Below are positions 1 through 9,324 of a stretch of DNA of 53,899 bases, piece after piece. Source of the stretch: RFPI01 sp964470195 (GTDB lineage: Bacteria > Pseudomonadota > Gammaproteobacteria > Burkholderiales > Methylophilaceae); the NCBI GenBank assembly GCA_964470195.1, contig CAYYBG010000012.1, positions 1 through 53,899 on the forward strand, written 5' to 3'. Numbering within the stretch: the first letter of the stretch is position 1; every line of letters begins with the position of its first letter. The position numbers and the translations under genes were made by a program. The notes under the pieces are model-generated. The model searched no databases and was not told the origin of the DNA. It saw only the letters and a list, made by a program, of their open reading frames with translations.

Positions 1-1196
1 ACACTGCCCCGGCGCTCACGCTAGCGGCATTGTCTGTACAGGCGCAAGGTGATGATCCTATTTTGCTCATTACCCCAGCCGATCAAACGATTGGCAATCA
101 ACCTGCTTTTGAAAAGGCAATCCACTCCGCACTGCAGATTGCGCAATCCGGGGCAATCGCTATTCTGGGCGTGACACCCACTGGTCCAGAGACCGGCTAC
201 GGATACATCAAGGCCAAGGTCAATGCTCAGGTCATTACTCAGGGAGCGGGCAATATTGGTATGTCTGTTGAGCGTTTTATTGAAAAGCCCGATGTGGCAA
301 CCGCGACCCAGTATCTAAAGGAGGGTGGCTACTACTGGAATGGTGGCATGTTTGTACTCAAGGCCAGCGTATGGCTTGCAGCCCTCGAGGCATTTCGCCC
401 AGACATTTTGGAGGCAAGCACTCAAGCATGGGGCGCTAAAACCAGCGAGGCGTACGATGGTACCGTATTTATTCGTCCAGATAAAGCGCTGTTTGAAGCG
501 ATTCCTAGCGAATCGATTGATTACGCGGTAATTGAACAATGCCCAGGTAGCAGATTTCCCATTCAAATGGTTCCATTGGACGCGGGTTGGAATGACCTGG
601 GTGCTTGGGATGCGGTTTGGCAAGTCGGCGCTGCAGATAATGCCGGTAATGTGACGCGGGGCGATACGGTTTTAGATCAAACCACCAATAGCCTGGTGTA
701 TTCGAGTACGCGCTTAGTAAGTGCAGTGGGTGTAAAGGATCTCGTGATTGTGGAGACTGCCGATGCGGTCTTGGTAGCGAATCGCGCCAATAGTCAAGAG
801 GTCAAGGCGATTGTGAGTCGCTTAGAGAAAGCGGGGCGTGAAGAGAAAAACCTGCATCGCAAAGTCAATCGCCCCTGGGGTTGGTATGACAGTGTTGATG
901 AGGGCGAGCGCTTTAAAGTCAAACGCATTCAAGTGAAACCCGGAGCGAGTTTATCGCTGCAAATGCATCATCACCGCGCTGAGCATTGGATTGTGGTCAA
1001 AGGTATTGCCGAGATTACCAATGGTGATCAGGTGCTGACTTTGCATGAAAATCAGAGCACCTTTATCCCCCAAGGACAAACCCATCGCTTAGCCAATCCC
1101 GGCACAGAGCCCTTGGAGATTATTGAGGTTCAATCCGGTTCATACTTGGGTGAGGATGATATTGTGCGCTTTGAAGACACCTATGGGCGACAATAG
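1..1196 (+). CDS. manC: Mannose-1-phosphate guanylyltransferase / mannose-6-phosphate isomerase, 5' end outside window
   Basis: Bifunctional cytosolic enzyme that makes GDP-mannose, feeding the gmd-fcl pathway directly downstream. The reading frame is open to the left edge. The residues before the first possible internal TTG (position 30) already fit the family (TAPALTLAAL), so the gene is cut by the window and about 70-80 N-terminal residues, including the nucleotide-binding loop, are missing. Visible signatures are PADQ near the start, FIEKPD, YYWNGGMFVLKA and the dinucleotide region DAGWNDLGAWDA. The C-terminal cupin (isomerase) domain has PWGWYD, HHHRAEHW with metal-binding histidines, and the terminal VRFEDTYGR. 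It lies 34 bases before gmd and is probably co-transcribed with it. Confidence 0.95.
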   Translation, partial: TAPALTLAALSVQAQGDDPILLITPADQTIGNQPAFEKAIHSALQIAQSGAIAILGVTPTGPETGYGYIKAKVNAQVITQGAGNIGMSVERFIEKPDVATATQYLKEGGYYWNGGMFVLKASVWLAALEAFRPDILEASTQAWGAKTSEAYDGTVFIRPDKALFEAIPSESIDYAVIEQCPGSRFPIQMVPLDAGWNDLGAWDAVWQVGAADNAGNVTRGDTVLDQTTNSLVYSSTRLVSAVGVKDLVIVETADAVLVANRANSQEVKAIVSRLEKAGREEKNLHRKVNRPWGWYDSVDEGERFKVKRIQVKPGASLSLQMHHHRAEHWIVVKGIAEITNGDQVLTLHENQSTFIPQGQTHRLANPGTEPLEIIEVQSGSYLGEDDIVRFEDTYGRQ

Positions 1197-1230
1197 ATCA
1201 ATCACGAATAATGGAGTTAAGAGGGAAGCC

Positions 1231-2364
1231 ATGAGTACGAATCAAGCCAAAGTTGCTTTAATTACCGGAATTACTGGTCAAGACGGCTCTTACCTTGCAG
1301 AATTTTTATTAGAGAAGGGCTATGTGGTGCATGGCATTAAACGCCGCGCTTCACTCTTTAATACCGAGCGTATTGATCACCTCTACGAAGATCCGCATGT
1401 CAATCACCCTCATCTGATTCTCCACTATGGGGATCTCACGGATACCAGTAATTTGGTACGCATTATTCAGCAAACCCAACCCGATGAAATTTATAACCTG
1501 GGTGCACAAAGCCATGTGGCGGTCTCCTTTGAATCCCCCGAGTACACGGCGGACGTCGATGCGATTGGGGCGCTTCGGATGTTGGAAGCCATTCGTATTT
1601 TGGGTTTGGAAAAGAAAACCCGCTTTTACCAAGCATCGACTTCTGAGCTTTATGGCCTGGTACAAGAGATTCCGCAAAAGGAAACGACCCCCTTTTATCC
1701 CAGAAGCCCGTATGCAGTCGCGAAACTCTATGCCTACTGGATTACCGTGAACTATCGCGAAGCCTACGGCATGTATGCGTGTAACGGCATTCTCTTTAAC
1801 CATGAATCCAAACGCCGCGGCGAGACCTTTGTCACGCGCAAGGTCACCCGGGGTCTTGCGAATATCGCCCAAGGTCTTGAGAAGTGCCTCTACATGGGTA
1901 ATATTGATGCGCTGCGCGATTGGGGTCACGCCAAAGACTACGTTCGCATGCAGTGGTTGATGCTTCAACAAGACAAGCCCGAGGATTTTGTGATTGCGAC
2001 TGGCGTGCAATATACGGTTCGTGAGTTTATTCAAAAGAGCGCCAACGAGTTAGGAATCACGCTCAGATTTGAAGGCAAAGCCGAAGCCGAGAAGGCGATC
2101 GTGGCAAAGATTGAGGGAGATAAAGCGCCTGCGCTTAAAGTAGGTGACGTGATTGTGCAAATCGATCCCCATTACTATCGTCCCACCGAAGTCGAGACTC
2201 TCCTGGGCGATCCCACCAAGGCTAAAGAGAAGCTCGGTTGGGTCCCTGAAATTACTTTGGATCAAATGATTCAAGAGATGGTGGATCACGATCTTGAAAA
2301 AGCCAAGCAGCATGCGTTACTGAAGAAGCATGGCTATGCGGTGGCAGTGGGTAAGGAAAAGTAA
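1231..2364 (+). CDS. gmd: GDP-mannose 4,6-dehydratase
   Basis: Converts GDP-D-mannose to GDP-4-keto-6-deoxy-mannose, the first step towards GDP-L-fucose. The protein is an extended SDR of 377 residues, normal for Gmd. The NAD(P)-binding motif GITGQDG is at residues 13-19, the catalytic STSE block at 136-139 and YxxxK at 161-165. The frame is open upstream to 1123, but the ATG at 1231 follows a GAGGGAAG ribosome site and begins just before the Rossmann strand, so I chose it. Downstream, fcl completes the pathway. The stop codon sits inside a run of 11-base tandem repeats (see separate entry). Confidence 0.97.
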   Translation: MSTNQAKVALITGITGQDGSYLAEFLLEKGYVVHGIKRRASLFNTERIDHLYEDPHVNHPHLILHYGDLTDTSNLVRIIQQTQPDEIYNLGAQSHVAVSFESPEYTADVDAIGALRMLEAIRILGLEKKTRFYQASTSELYGLVQEIPQKETTPFYPRSPYAVAKLYAYWITVNYREAYGMYACNGILFNHESKRRGETFVTRKVTRGLANIAQGLEKCLYMGNIDALRDWGHAKDYVRMQWLMLQQDKPEDFVIATGVQYTVREFIQKSANELGITLRFEGKAEAEKAIVAKIEGDKAPALKVGDVIVQIDPHYYRPTEVETLLGDPTKAKEKLGWVPEITLDQMIQEMVDHDLEKAKQHALLKKHGYAVAVGKEK

Positions 2365-2398
2365 GTGAAAAGCAAGCGAAAAGTAAGCGAAAGTAACC
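2356..2398 (+). repeat. 11-bp tandem repeat across the gmd stop codon
   Basis: Three successive near-identical 11-mers, GAAAAGTAAGT, GAAAAGCAAGC and GAAAAGTAAGC, plus a partial fourth copy, run through the last codons of gmd into the gmd-fcl spacer. The TAA stop lies in the first copy. Copy-number change would alter spacer length without touching the Gmd core. Confidence 0.8.
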
Positions 2399-2446
2399 GA
2401 TCAGAAAAACTCACTTAACGCTCTCGTAACGAATTTAGGACTCTTC

Positions 2447-3418
2447 TTGGCAAACGATCTTCAGCAAAAAATCTACATCGCGGGCCACCGGGGGATGGTG
2501 GGATCAGCCATTGTGCGCGAGTTAGAGCGCCAAGGGTATACCAATCTGATTTATCGCACACACCAAGAATTGGATCTTACCAATCAAGCCGCGGTTCGTC
2601 ATTTTTTTGAGACCGAAAAACCCGATCAGGTGTATTTAGCCGCAGCCAAGGTAGGCGGGATTTATGCCAATAACACCTATCCTGCGCAATTTATTTATGA
2701 GAACCTGATGGTGCAAAACAACGTGATTCATCAGGCGTTTGTGAGTGGTGTGAAAAAACTCTTGTTTTTAGGCTCAAGCTGCATTTATCCCAAGTTAGCC
2801 CCGCAACCCATGGCGGAGGATGCACTCTTGACTGGGAAGCTCGAGCCCACCAATGAGCCCTATGCGATTGCCAAAATTGCGGGGATCAAAATGTGCGAGA
2901 GCTATAACCGTCAGTATGGCAAAAGCCATGGGGTGGACTATCGCTCGGTGATGCCCACCAATCTGTATGGGCCTGGGGATAATTACCATCCTGAAAATAG
3001 CCACGTGATTCCGGCACTCATTCGGCGTTTTCATGAGGCGAAGATCAATCGCTCACCCGAGGTCACGATTTGGGGAACCGGTACTCCTAAGCGTGAATTT
3101 TTATATGTCGATGATATGGCTGCTGCCAGCGTGTTTGTCATGCAGCTCGATCCAGTAGCCTATGAAGCACAAACTGAACCGATGCAAAGCCATATCAATG
3201 TGGGTTTTGGTAGCGATATCACCATTGCACAATTAGCCGATGCGATTGCCAAAGCAACTGGCTATCAAGGTCAGATTACCTTCGATCCGACAAAACCGGA
3301 TGGATCGCCACGCAAACTCATGGACTCTAAACGATTAAACCGTCTGGGGTGGAGTCCTAAGGTTGGGTTGGAAGAGGGTCTGGCCGCTGCTTATGACGAG
3401 TACGTGAAGCTGAATTAA
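2447..3418 (+). CDS. fcl: GDP-L-fucose synthase (GDP-4-keto-6-deoxymannose 3,5-epimerase/4-reductase)
   Basis: Finishes GDP-L-fucose synthesis from the Gmd product. It is a 323-residue SDR with GHRGMVG at residues 13-19, catalytic S110 and C112 in GSSCIYP, and Y139xxxK143. These sit three residues later than the E. coli enzyme's Ser107, Cys109, Tyr136 and Lys140, so all catalytic residues are present. The start is a TTG at 2447 with AGGA at 2437-2440; no ATG lies nearby in frame. It forms a manC-gmd-fcl set, so the glycan of cluster A probably contains fucose. Confidence 0.95.
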   Translation: MANDLQQKIYIAGHRGMVGSAIVRELERQGYTNLIYRTHQELDLTNQAAVRHFFETEKPDQVYLAAAKVGGIYANNTYPAQFIYENLMVQNNVIHQAFVSGVKKLLFLGSSCIYPKLAPQPMAEDALLTGKLEPTNEPYAIAKIAGIKMCESYNRQYGKSHGVDYRSVMPTNLYGPGDNYHPENSHVIPALIRRFHEAKINRSPEVTIWGTGTPKREFLYVDDMAAASVFVMQLDPVAYEAQTEPMQSHINVGFGSDITIAQLADAIAKATGYQGQITFDPTKPDGSPRKLMDSKRLNRLGWSPKVGLEEGLAAAYDEYVKLN

Positions 3419-3530
3419 CGAAAATAGCGCCAAAAGTACCCTTTACGACGCATCGAGCCATTAAGGGTCATCTGGTCACTTCGTAGTTTTAAAATTTAGA
3501 ATGATTTTGAAATTGATCCATTAGGAAATA

Positions 3531-4559
3531 ATGAAGAGCGCGTTTCGTATTGACCACATCCTATTGCGAATTCTCTTTGGCCGACGCTGGAGAGAAAAAG
3601 TGTGGGCATCCAAAGCGGACGTTGCTCGCTTGCAAGCTCACATCACGGCGACTACGACTCCATTTTTAATCAATCTGGATGGGGTGGAACGCATCAAGCT
3701 TTCTTTGAGCACCCCAAACCCAGCGTATAACCCAAGTTTATTAAAAACACCCAGTGGCTATTTGATGACTGCACGATCGAGTGCAGTCCATGTATTTAAT
3801 GACCGCGTCTGCGTGACGAATCCCGATGCTCCTAAGGATGTCAATTATGTGATGTGGCTAGATGCGCAACTGAATATCATCAAATACGACATTCTGGATG
3901 AGTCATTGTTGACTAAGGATGCATCGGGTTGGACCTCTGCTCTTGAGGATATTCGACTATTTGAATGGAAGGGTAAGGTGTGGGGCATTGCCGCCATTGG
4001 TAATCGCGCGGCGGGCGCCATTGGGCAGGTTATGATTCAACTTGATGGGCATCGGATTACTCAGTATCAGGTCTTGCCGTCGCCACGAGGGCAGAAAGTA
4101 GAAAAGAATTGGATTCCGGTTGCCCATGCATCGCAGTTACAGTTGATTTATAGCGTAGAGCCATTGCAAATTCTCTCGATGTGCTCCCCAATGGAGCCAA
4201 TCCGTTTGCCAGATGGCTTTGATTTGGTAGGGGCTGAAGTGTCCTATCCGTTCCGCGGGGGATCAAATTTAGTGCCATATGCCGACGGGTATTTGGCAGT
4301 GGTGCATTCAGCCCCAATCGCCTATCAAGGCGCTCGGATGTACACCCATCATTTCGTGCTCTTTAGCCCCGATCTTCAGATCATTGAAATTGGCAGACCT
4401 TTTTTCATCGAACACATTGGGATTGAGATTGTGGTGAGTATGGTCTTGCAAGACGATGGCGTCATCATTTCCTATGGTGTTGGGGATCGACTCTGTCGAT
4501 TACTCAAGATTCCCCATGCCGTGATTGATCGATTGATTTCGTGTGAATCGATTATTTAA
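3531..4559 (+). CDS. GH130/GT108-like five-bladed propeller protein of polysaccharide locus
   Basis: 342 residues with no signal peptide or membrane segment. The body reads as a beta-propeller like that of GH130 mannoside phosphorylases and related enzymes. Seen: LEDIRLF at 138-144 (compare the EDPR block of GH130), EKNWIPV at 191-197, RGGSNLVPYADGYLAVVHS at 242-260 and YTHHFVLFSPDL at 271-282. These propeller motifs place it in the fold, but I cannot tell whether it acts as a phosphorylase, a mannosyltransferase or a glycosidase. It lies behind the GDP-mannose/fucose genes, so a mannose- or fucose-linked substrate is plausible. The next gene overlaps its 3' end by 17 bases. Confidence 0.6.
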   Translation: MKSAFRIDHILLRILFGRRWREKVWASKADVARLQAHITATTTPFLINLDGVERIKLSLSTPNPAYNPSLLKTPSGYLMTARSSAVHVFNDRVCVTNPDAPKDVNYVMWLDAQLNIIKYDILDESLLTKDASGWTSALEDIRLFEWKGKVWGIAAIGNRAAGAIGQVMIQLDGHRITQYQVLPSPRGQKVEKNWIPVAHASQLQLIYSVEPLQILSMCSPMEPIRLPDGFDLVGAEVSYPFRGGSNLVPYADGYLAVVHSAPIAYQGARMYTHHFVLFSPDLQIIEIGRPFFIEHIGIEIVVSMVLQDDGVIISYGVGDRLCRLLKIPHAVIDRLISCESII

Positions 4560-5940
4560 TTTACCCACCCTTGGTCTTGTGCTCATTGTTATGAGCGCTA
4601 TCCTCTTGGGTTGTTGGGCGGTCAAAGACACTATTGCTCTGCGTAATGCCATGCTATTTTTGGGTGCTCCAATCGCAGCGCTGTACTGTTATCAAGTCTT
4701 TAAAACGCGGCATGATCAAGGGATTGCAATTTCGTTTTGGTATTTCATTCCGATTATTTTGATTGGTTTGATGTTTGGCTGGGTCATATTTCATTTCTTA
4801 TTTCTAGCCCGATTTCCTGAGCTGCAATTTCAAGAACTGCGATCGACCTGGCTTCGGGCCTTTATGGGGGTGGTGTTGGGGTTGGCCACTGGAATCGCGC
4901 TTACCAAGCGACCCGCGGCAGTGAATATCCTATGGCTTGGATTTATACCGAGCTTCCTTTATTTGTACTACCAGTATGTACAAAAGGCAGCGATTGTCCA
5001 GAGTCTCTTTGCGCCGGACTATCACGGTTATATTTTTTACGGCAAGATCAGTGGTGTTTTGGTCGGTACAATTTTAATCGCTGGAGTCTTGGGAACTCTG
5101 TTGGATTTATTTCCTCGCCTAGGGGCGCGTGCGAAGTCGGTAATGATTATTTTCTGGCTTTTTGCCACAGGTATTGCCTTGTTTTCCTATGTCTTTATTT
5201 TTGATGCGCTCAACGGCGTTGGGCTAAGCTTTTTGATTTTTGGTGCAGTGGGAGTCGGACTTTTGATTCGCCTAGTTCATTCTTTTTTCTCAAAACCCGA
5301 GATAAAAAAAGTTGTCATTCACTTCGTATTTTTAGTAAGTCTTGTTGGCGCTGCCGGATGGTTTGGTTGGCATCAAGCGAAATTGAATCCTGGTTGGGCG
5401 ACTCTGCTCGAAGATATGAATATTGCCGTGCAAGTGCATGAATACCCGAACTGGCAAGATCCTGCCACCTTAGGTTTTCCAAAAAATGCCTTAGGAAAAC
5501 AAGTGCGGGTCAATACTTACGAGCGAGTGTCTTGGGCAGTCGTTGGCATGACCATCCTTGCCCCGCAAACCCCCTTGGGCGTGGGCATTCTCAGTCGACC
5601 ATTTGGGGTGTTATTGAATGAGACATTTCCAAATAGCTCGCAAGGAATCATCTCAAGCCATAGTGCATGGGTTGAATTGACTTTAGCATTTGGATTTCCT
5701 GCCTTAGTGTTGACATTAGGGGCGATTGGATCAATTTTGGTCCTTGCCCTTCACAGCAGCGGGCCCTTTCGGTACTTAGTACTGCTTTTAGGATTTTCGA
5801 TCCTCTGTTTATATACTGTAGGGGAAGTCAGCTCTCAACACGGGATTGAAATTTTATATTTCATGATTGCCTTAATGGCAGGGCTATTGATTCCTCAAAA
5901 ACCAACCTATAGTGCGCTAAAGTCTGTTGATCAATATTAG
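4543..5940 (+). CDS. O-antigen ligase/polymerase family membrane protein (Wzy/WaaL-like)
   Basis: 465 residues with about ten to twelve hydrophobic segments and a large periplasmic loop at roughly 275-365, the layout of Wzy_C (PF04932) proteins. The loop end reads TPLGVGILSRPFG and then SSHSAWVELTLAFG, where the family's functional His and Gly-rich stretch lie. It either polymerises repeat units or ligates the chain; sequence alone does not decide. It starts at GTG 4543, inside the end of the preceding gene, which suggests translational coupling. An EpsG-type polymerase is also present in cluster A, so a ligase role here is possible. Confidence 0.75.
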   Translation: MNRLFNLPTLGLVLIVMSAILLGCWAVKDTIALRNAMLFLGAPIAALYCYQVFKTRHDQGIAISFWYFIPIILIGLMFGWVIFHFLFLARFPELQFQELRSTWLRAFMGVVLGLATGIALTKRPAAVNILWLGFIPSFLYLYYQYVQKAAIVQSLFAPDYHGYIFYGKISGVLVGTILIAGVLGTLLDLFPRLGARAKSVMIIFWLFATGIALFSYVFIFDALNGVGLSFLIFGAVGVGLLIRLVHSFFSKPEIKKVVIHFVFLVSLVGAAGWFGWHQAKLNPGWATLLEDMNIAVQVHEYPNWQDPATLGFPKNALGKQVRVNTYERVSWAVVGMTILAPQTPLGVGILSRPFGVLLNETFPNSSQGIISSHSAWVELTLAFGFPALVLTLGAIGSILVLALHSSGPFRYLVLLLGFSILCLYTVGEVSSQHGIEILYFMIALMAGLLIPQKPTYSALKSVDQY

Positions 5941-5949
5941 AGACATACG

Positions 5950-6957
5950 ATGAATATCCTCTTGACTGGTGGTTTAGGATTTATTGGTAGTCACACCGCG
6001 ACCGTGTTGGCAGATTACGGTCATCATGTAGCGATTATTGATAATTTATGTAATTGTCAAAAAGAAACACTAAACAGCCTAAGGAGTATTACGGGTAAAG
6101 ATCTGCCGTTTTACGAGGGCGATGTCCGAGATTTGCCTTTGCTCAAACGAATTCTAAAAGAGGAGCAGATCGAGTGCGTGATTCATTTTGCTGGGCTTAA
6201 ATCCGTTGCCCAGTCGCAGACAAACCCCTTGGAGTACTTTGATAATAATGTGGGGGGATCGATTGCATTACTTGAGGCCATGCAGGCGATCAATATCAAA
6301 AAGTTAATCTTTAGCTCAAGCGCTACCGTTTATGGCGCACCACAGTATTTGCCCTATGACGAAGCGCATCCCTTGCAACCCATCAATGTATACGGCAGAA
6401 CCAAATTGCAAGTTGAGGAAATTTTGCAGGACCTATCACAATCTGATGATGCATGGTCGATCGTTTGCTTGCGCTACTTCAATCCAATTGGCGCCCATAA
6501 CTGCGGCTTGATTGGAGAGCGACCCCAAGGCACTCCGAATAATTTAATGCCATATTTATGCCAAGTGGCAAGTGGGCAATTACCACACCTTAATATTTTT
6601 GGTGATGATTACGATACCAAAGATGGAACAGGCGAGCGCGACTATATTCATGTGATGGATTTAGCAGAGGGGCATGCTGCCGCACTCGCGTTAATGAACC
6701 AGCAAACAGGTTTTGAGGCCATTAATTTAGGTACTGGAAATCCAGTGAGTGTGTATGAATTAGTTCATGCGTTTGAATGCTCAATTCAGAGAACTATCCC
6801 AAGAATCGTTCAAAAGCGACGCAGTGGCGATTTACCAATTTATTACGCAAAAGTGGAAAAGGCCTCAAAGCTTTTAAATTGGAGAGCTCAACGGGATTTG
6901 CAGGCGATGTGCGATAGTTCATGGAAGTATCAGCAGCAAATTCGAGCACTACTGTAA
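5950..6957 (+). CDS. galE: UDP-glucose 4-epimerase
   Basis: Interconverts UDP-Glc and UDP-Gal (or the N-acetyl forms) in the cytosol. It is a 335-residue extended SDR, close to the usual 338. GGLGFIG at 7-13 binds NAD, SSSATVYG at 122-129 holds the catalytic Ser/Thr, and YGRTK at 148-152 is the YxxxK motif. ERDYIHVMDLA and LGTGNPVSVYELV are typical GalE blocks. It lies 9 bases after the ligase-like gene and 54 before wzx, in the same direction, so it probably supplies galactose or GalNAc for cluster A. Confidence 0.95.
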   Translation: MNILLTGGLGFIGSHTATVLADYGHHVAIIDNLCNCQKETLNSLRSITGKDLPFYEGDVRDLPLLKRILKEEQIECVIHFAGLKSVAQSQTNPLEYFDNNVGGSIALLEAMQAINIKKLIFSSSATVYGAPQYLPYDEAHPLQPINVYGRTKLQVEEILQDLSQSDDAWSIVCLRYFNPIGAHNCGLIGERPQGTPNNLMPYLCQVASGQLPHLNIFGDDYDTKDGTGERDYIHVMDLAEGHAAALALMNQQTGFEAINLGTGNPVSVYELVHAFECSIQRTIPRIVQKRRSGDLPIYYAKVEKASKLLNWRAQRDLQAMCDSSWKYQQQIRALL

Positions 6958-7011
6958 GCGTATTTTCGATGAGTCAAGAAATCTACAACAAATATATCGC
7001 ATATCCACTAT

Positions 7012-8289
7012 ATGCATAAGCGTCTCCTACAAAGCTCGTTTTTCTTATTAGCTGATCGTGGCTTTCGCTTGGTTATTAGCTTTGTGCTGGGGGTGTGGAT
7101 TGCTCGTTTTTATGGTCCTGAAGAATTTGGACAGCTTAATTATGTTTTAGCCACAGCCAGTATTTTTGGTAGCTTATCGTCCATGGGTTTGGACGATATT
7201 GTTCCGCGGGATATGGCGGCCTTGAACCAAACAGGAATATCACGTGACGATATTGAAAAAACCGCGTTTATTCTGAGGCTCATTGGCGGAACCGCCGCCT
7301 ATCTCTTGGTGCTAGGCCTTATTTTTTATGAGTCCGGAGCATCGCGCCTATTTCTCATCGCTTGTTTATTGGCCCTATACCTCCCGATTCAGGCGGGTGA
7401 TGTGTATGAATATCGTTTGCGTGTGGAGGATGAATTTTCAAAGATTGCCCTAAGTAGAAGCGCAGCCGCGATGCTGGCGAATTTACTAAAAGCCGTAGTG
7501 TTGGTATTCACCTTGCCAATTGGCTACATCGCTGCTGCCATGACCAGTGAATTTTTGATTACGTTTCAGGCATTTAAATATTTTGCAAGAAAAAAAGCAC
7601 CGAATGTTGGTATTTTTAAGTTTCAGTGTGCCAAGTCACTACTTAAAAGATCATGGAAAGTGATGCTAGCAGGAATATTGGTCATGTGTCAGGCTAGAGT
7701 GGAGTATTTTCTGATAGAGAAATTTTTGGGCTGGCAGGATGTAGGTCAATATTCTGCAGCATTAAAAATATTTGAAATTATTGATGTTGCTTGTATGGTT
7801 TTGGTTATGGTCCTCATGCCAAAACTTGCCTCAAGAGTTAATCAGGAAAATATACTCATGTACCGCCGACGAGTTTACCTTGCTGGCTTTCTTATATTTC
7901 TGATGCTGATACCTATAATGATGATACTCACCATCCTTTTTCCCTATGTATATGGCGATCAGTATCAACAGGCAGCAATGATATTGCCGTGGTTATTTTT
8001 AAAGCCGTTTTTTGGCATGCTGAACTCAATCCGAGCAATGTTCATTGTATTGGACGGCAATTACTGGAGCCTCGGCTTATCCGCCACCTTAGGTTTGTTA
8101 GCCAGTCTAATTGCGGGGTATTTATTGATTCCAAACCATGGATTAATTGGCGCTGCGATAACAATGCTTATTGGACTGTTTGTTTTGACAATTATTTCGG
8201 ATACATTATTCAATCGTAAAAATATTTACGCAGTGATGTCATGTTTTTATGAATTTAATTATTTTTTTACATTAGTCAAGAAAAAATAG
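7012..8289 (+). CDS. wzx: Wzx-type O-antigen flippase (first copy)
   Basis: 425 residues with about twelve membrane segments, of the MATE/MOP-fold polysaccharide transporter family. The N terminus (RLVISFVLGVWIARFYGPEEFGQLNY) is characteristic: an aromatic and Arg-rich first helix followed by the GPEEFG turn. It would flip undecaprenyl-linked repeat units of cluster A to the periplasm. Flippases are poorly conserved, so substrate cannot be read. A second, unrelated Wzx lies at 27647. Confidence 0.88.
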   Translation: MHKRLLQSSFFLLADRGFRLVISFVLGVWIARFYGPEEFGQLNYVLATASIFGSLSSMGLDDIVPRDMAALNQTGISRDDIEKTAFILRLIGGTAAYLLVLGLIFYESGASRLFLIACLLALYLPIQAGDVYEYRLRVEDEFSKIALSRSAAAMLANLLKAVVLVFTLPIGYIAAAMTSEFLITFQAFKYFARKKAPNVGIFKFQCAKSLLKRSWKVMLAGILVMCQARVEYFLIEKFLGWQDVGQYSAALKIFEIIDVACMVLVMVLMPKLASRVNQENILMYRRRVYLAGFLIFLMLIPIMMILTILFPYVYGDQYQQAAMILPWLFLKPFFGMLNSIRAMFIVLDGNYWSLGLSATLGLLASLIAGYLLIPNHGLIGAAITMLIGLFVLTIISDTLFNRKNIYAVMSCFYEFNYFFTLVKKK

Positions 8290-8295
8290 AGCACA

Positions 8296-9321
8296 TTGAA
8301 CAGTAAACCTTTAATATCCATAATTATTAACAACTATAATTATGCTCCTTTTTTGAGGGTGGCAATAAATAGTGCATTAAATCAAAGTTATCAAAATTAT
8401 GAGATTTTAATTGTTGACGATGGTTCCACTGATAACTCAATAGAAATCATTAAATCCTATTCTGATCGAGCGAAGACGTTATTTAAAAGAAATGGAGGTC
8501 AGGCATCTGCATTTAATTATGGATTAGCTAATGCAAATGGCGAGATAATTATTTTTCTTGATTCTGATGATGCATTAACTAAAAACTGTTTAGAGCGTGT
8601 AGCAGAAAAATTTTCTAATAATCCAGAACTTGTTTGTGTGCGCTGGTATTTGGAGCATATTGATCAAAATGGAGTTTCTTTGGGGACAACCAATCCAATG
8701 CAGAATGTATCAATTCCAATTGGAAATATAAGAAATGAAATTATTAATAATGGTTGGAGATTTAATACGCCACCAACTTCTGGAAATGCTTTTACTAGGG
8801 CATGCTTAGAAAATTTCTTTCCAATGCCGGAGGATATAACTCGATGTGCTGATGTATATTTATTTGCAAATACGGCTGTGCGTGGAAAAATTGAAATGAT
8901 CTATGAAATTATGGGGCATTACCGTCAAAATTTGGAAAATAAAAACCACCACCTCTTTTCGAGGCAAAAAATAATAAATGAAATTTTGGCAGCTGATATT
9001 ACTGACAAGGCATTAATTAATTATCTTAGAACTCAAACTCTTGAAAATCAATTAACTAGGGATCACTGGACCACTGTGGGTGATGAAATGTTAAGAAAAA
9101 TTCTTTTTAAATTCGTTGATTGTAAAAATATATCAAAAGAAATACTTGATCCTATGACTATGACTCAATTTTTTAGAAGCCACTCTTTTTTTAAAAATAT
9201 CAAATATATAGTTGGATGGCTATTTACAACAATTGTCCCGACTGAAAGGATTGCATATTGGGGAGCAGGTGTCATATTGGGAAAGCATAATATTTGGGGT
9301 TCAAAAAAATATGGCTCATAA
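8296..9321 (+). CDS. Family 2 glycosyltransferase (GT-A)
   Basis: 341 residues. The N-terminal GT2 domain starts ISIIINNYNYAPFLRVAINS, with DDGSTDNS around residues 41-48 and the DxD-like FLDSDDA around 91-97. The inverting GT-A fold uses a nucleotide sugar and a metal ion. The start is a TTG 6 bases after wzx, with only a weak AGAG ahead of it; no better start is visible. The gene is strikingly AT-rich compared with galE and fcl, which suggests a separate origin. Donor and acceptor cannot be assigned. Confidence 0.85.
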   Translation: MNSKPLISIIINNYNYAPFLRVAINSALNQSYQNYEILIVDDGSTDNSIEIIKSYSDRAKTLFKRNGGQASAFNYGLANANGEIIIFLDSDDALTKNCLERVAEKFSNNPELVCVRWYLEHIDQNGVSLGTTNPMQNVSIPIGNIRNEIINNGWRFNTPPTSGNAFTRACLENFFPMPEDITRCADVYLFANTAVRGKIEMIYEIMGHYRQNLENKNHHLFSRQKIINEILAADITDKALINYLRTQTLENQLTRDHWTTVGDEMLRKILFKFVDCKNISKEILDPMTMTQFFRSHSFFKNIKYIVGWLFTTIVPTERIAYWGAGVILGKHNIWGSKKYGS

Positions 9322-9324
9322 AAA

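Noticed and set aside
1351..2034. 227-codon open frame on the minus strand inside gmd
   Set aside because: Antisense shadow of gmd; no domain and no ribosome site, while gmd is fully conserved.
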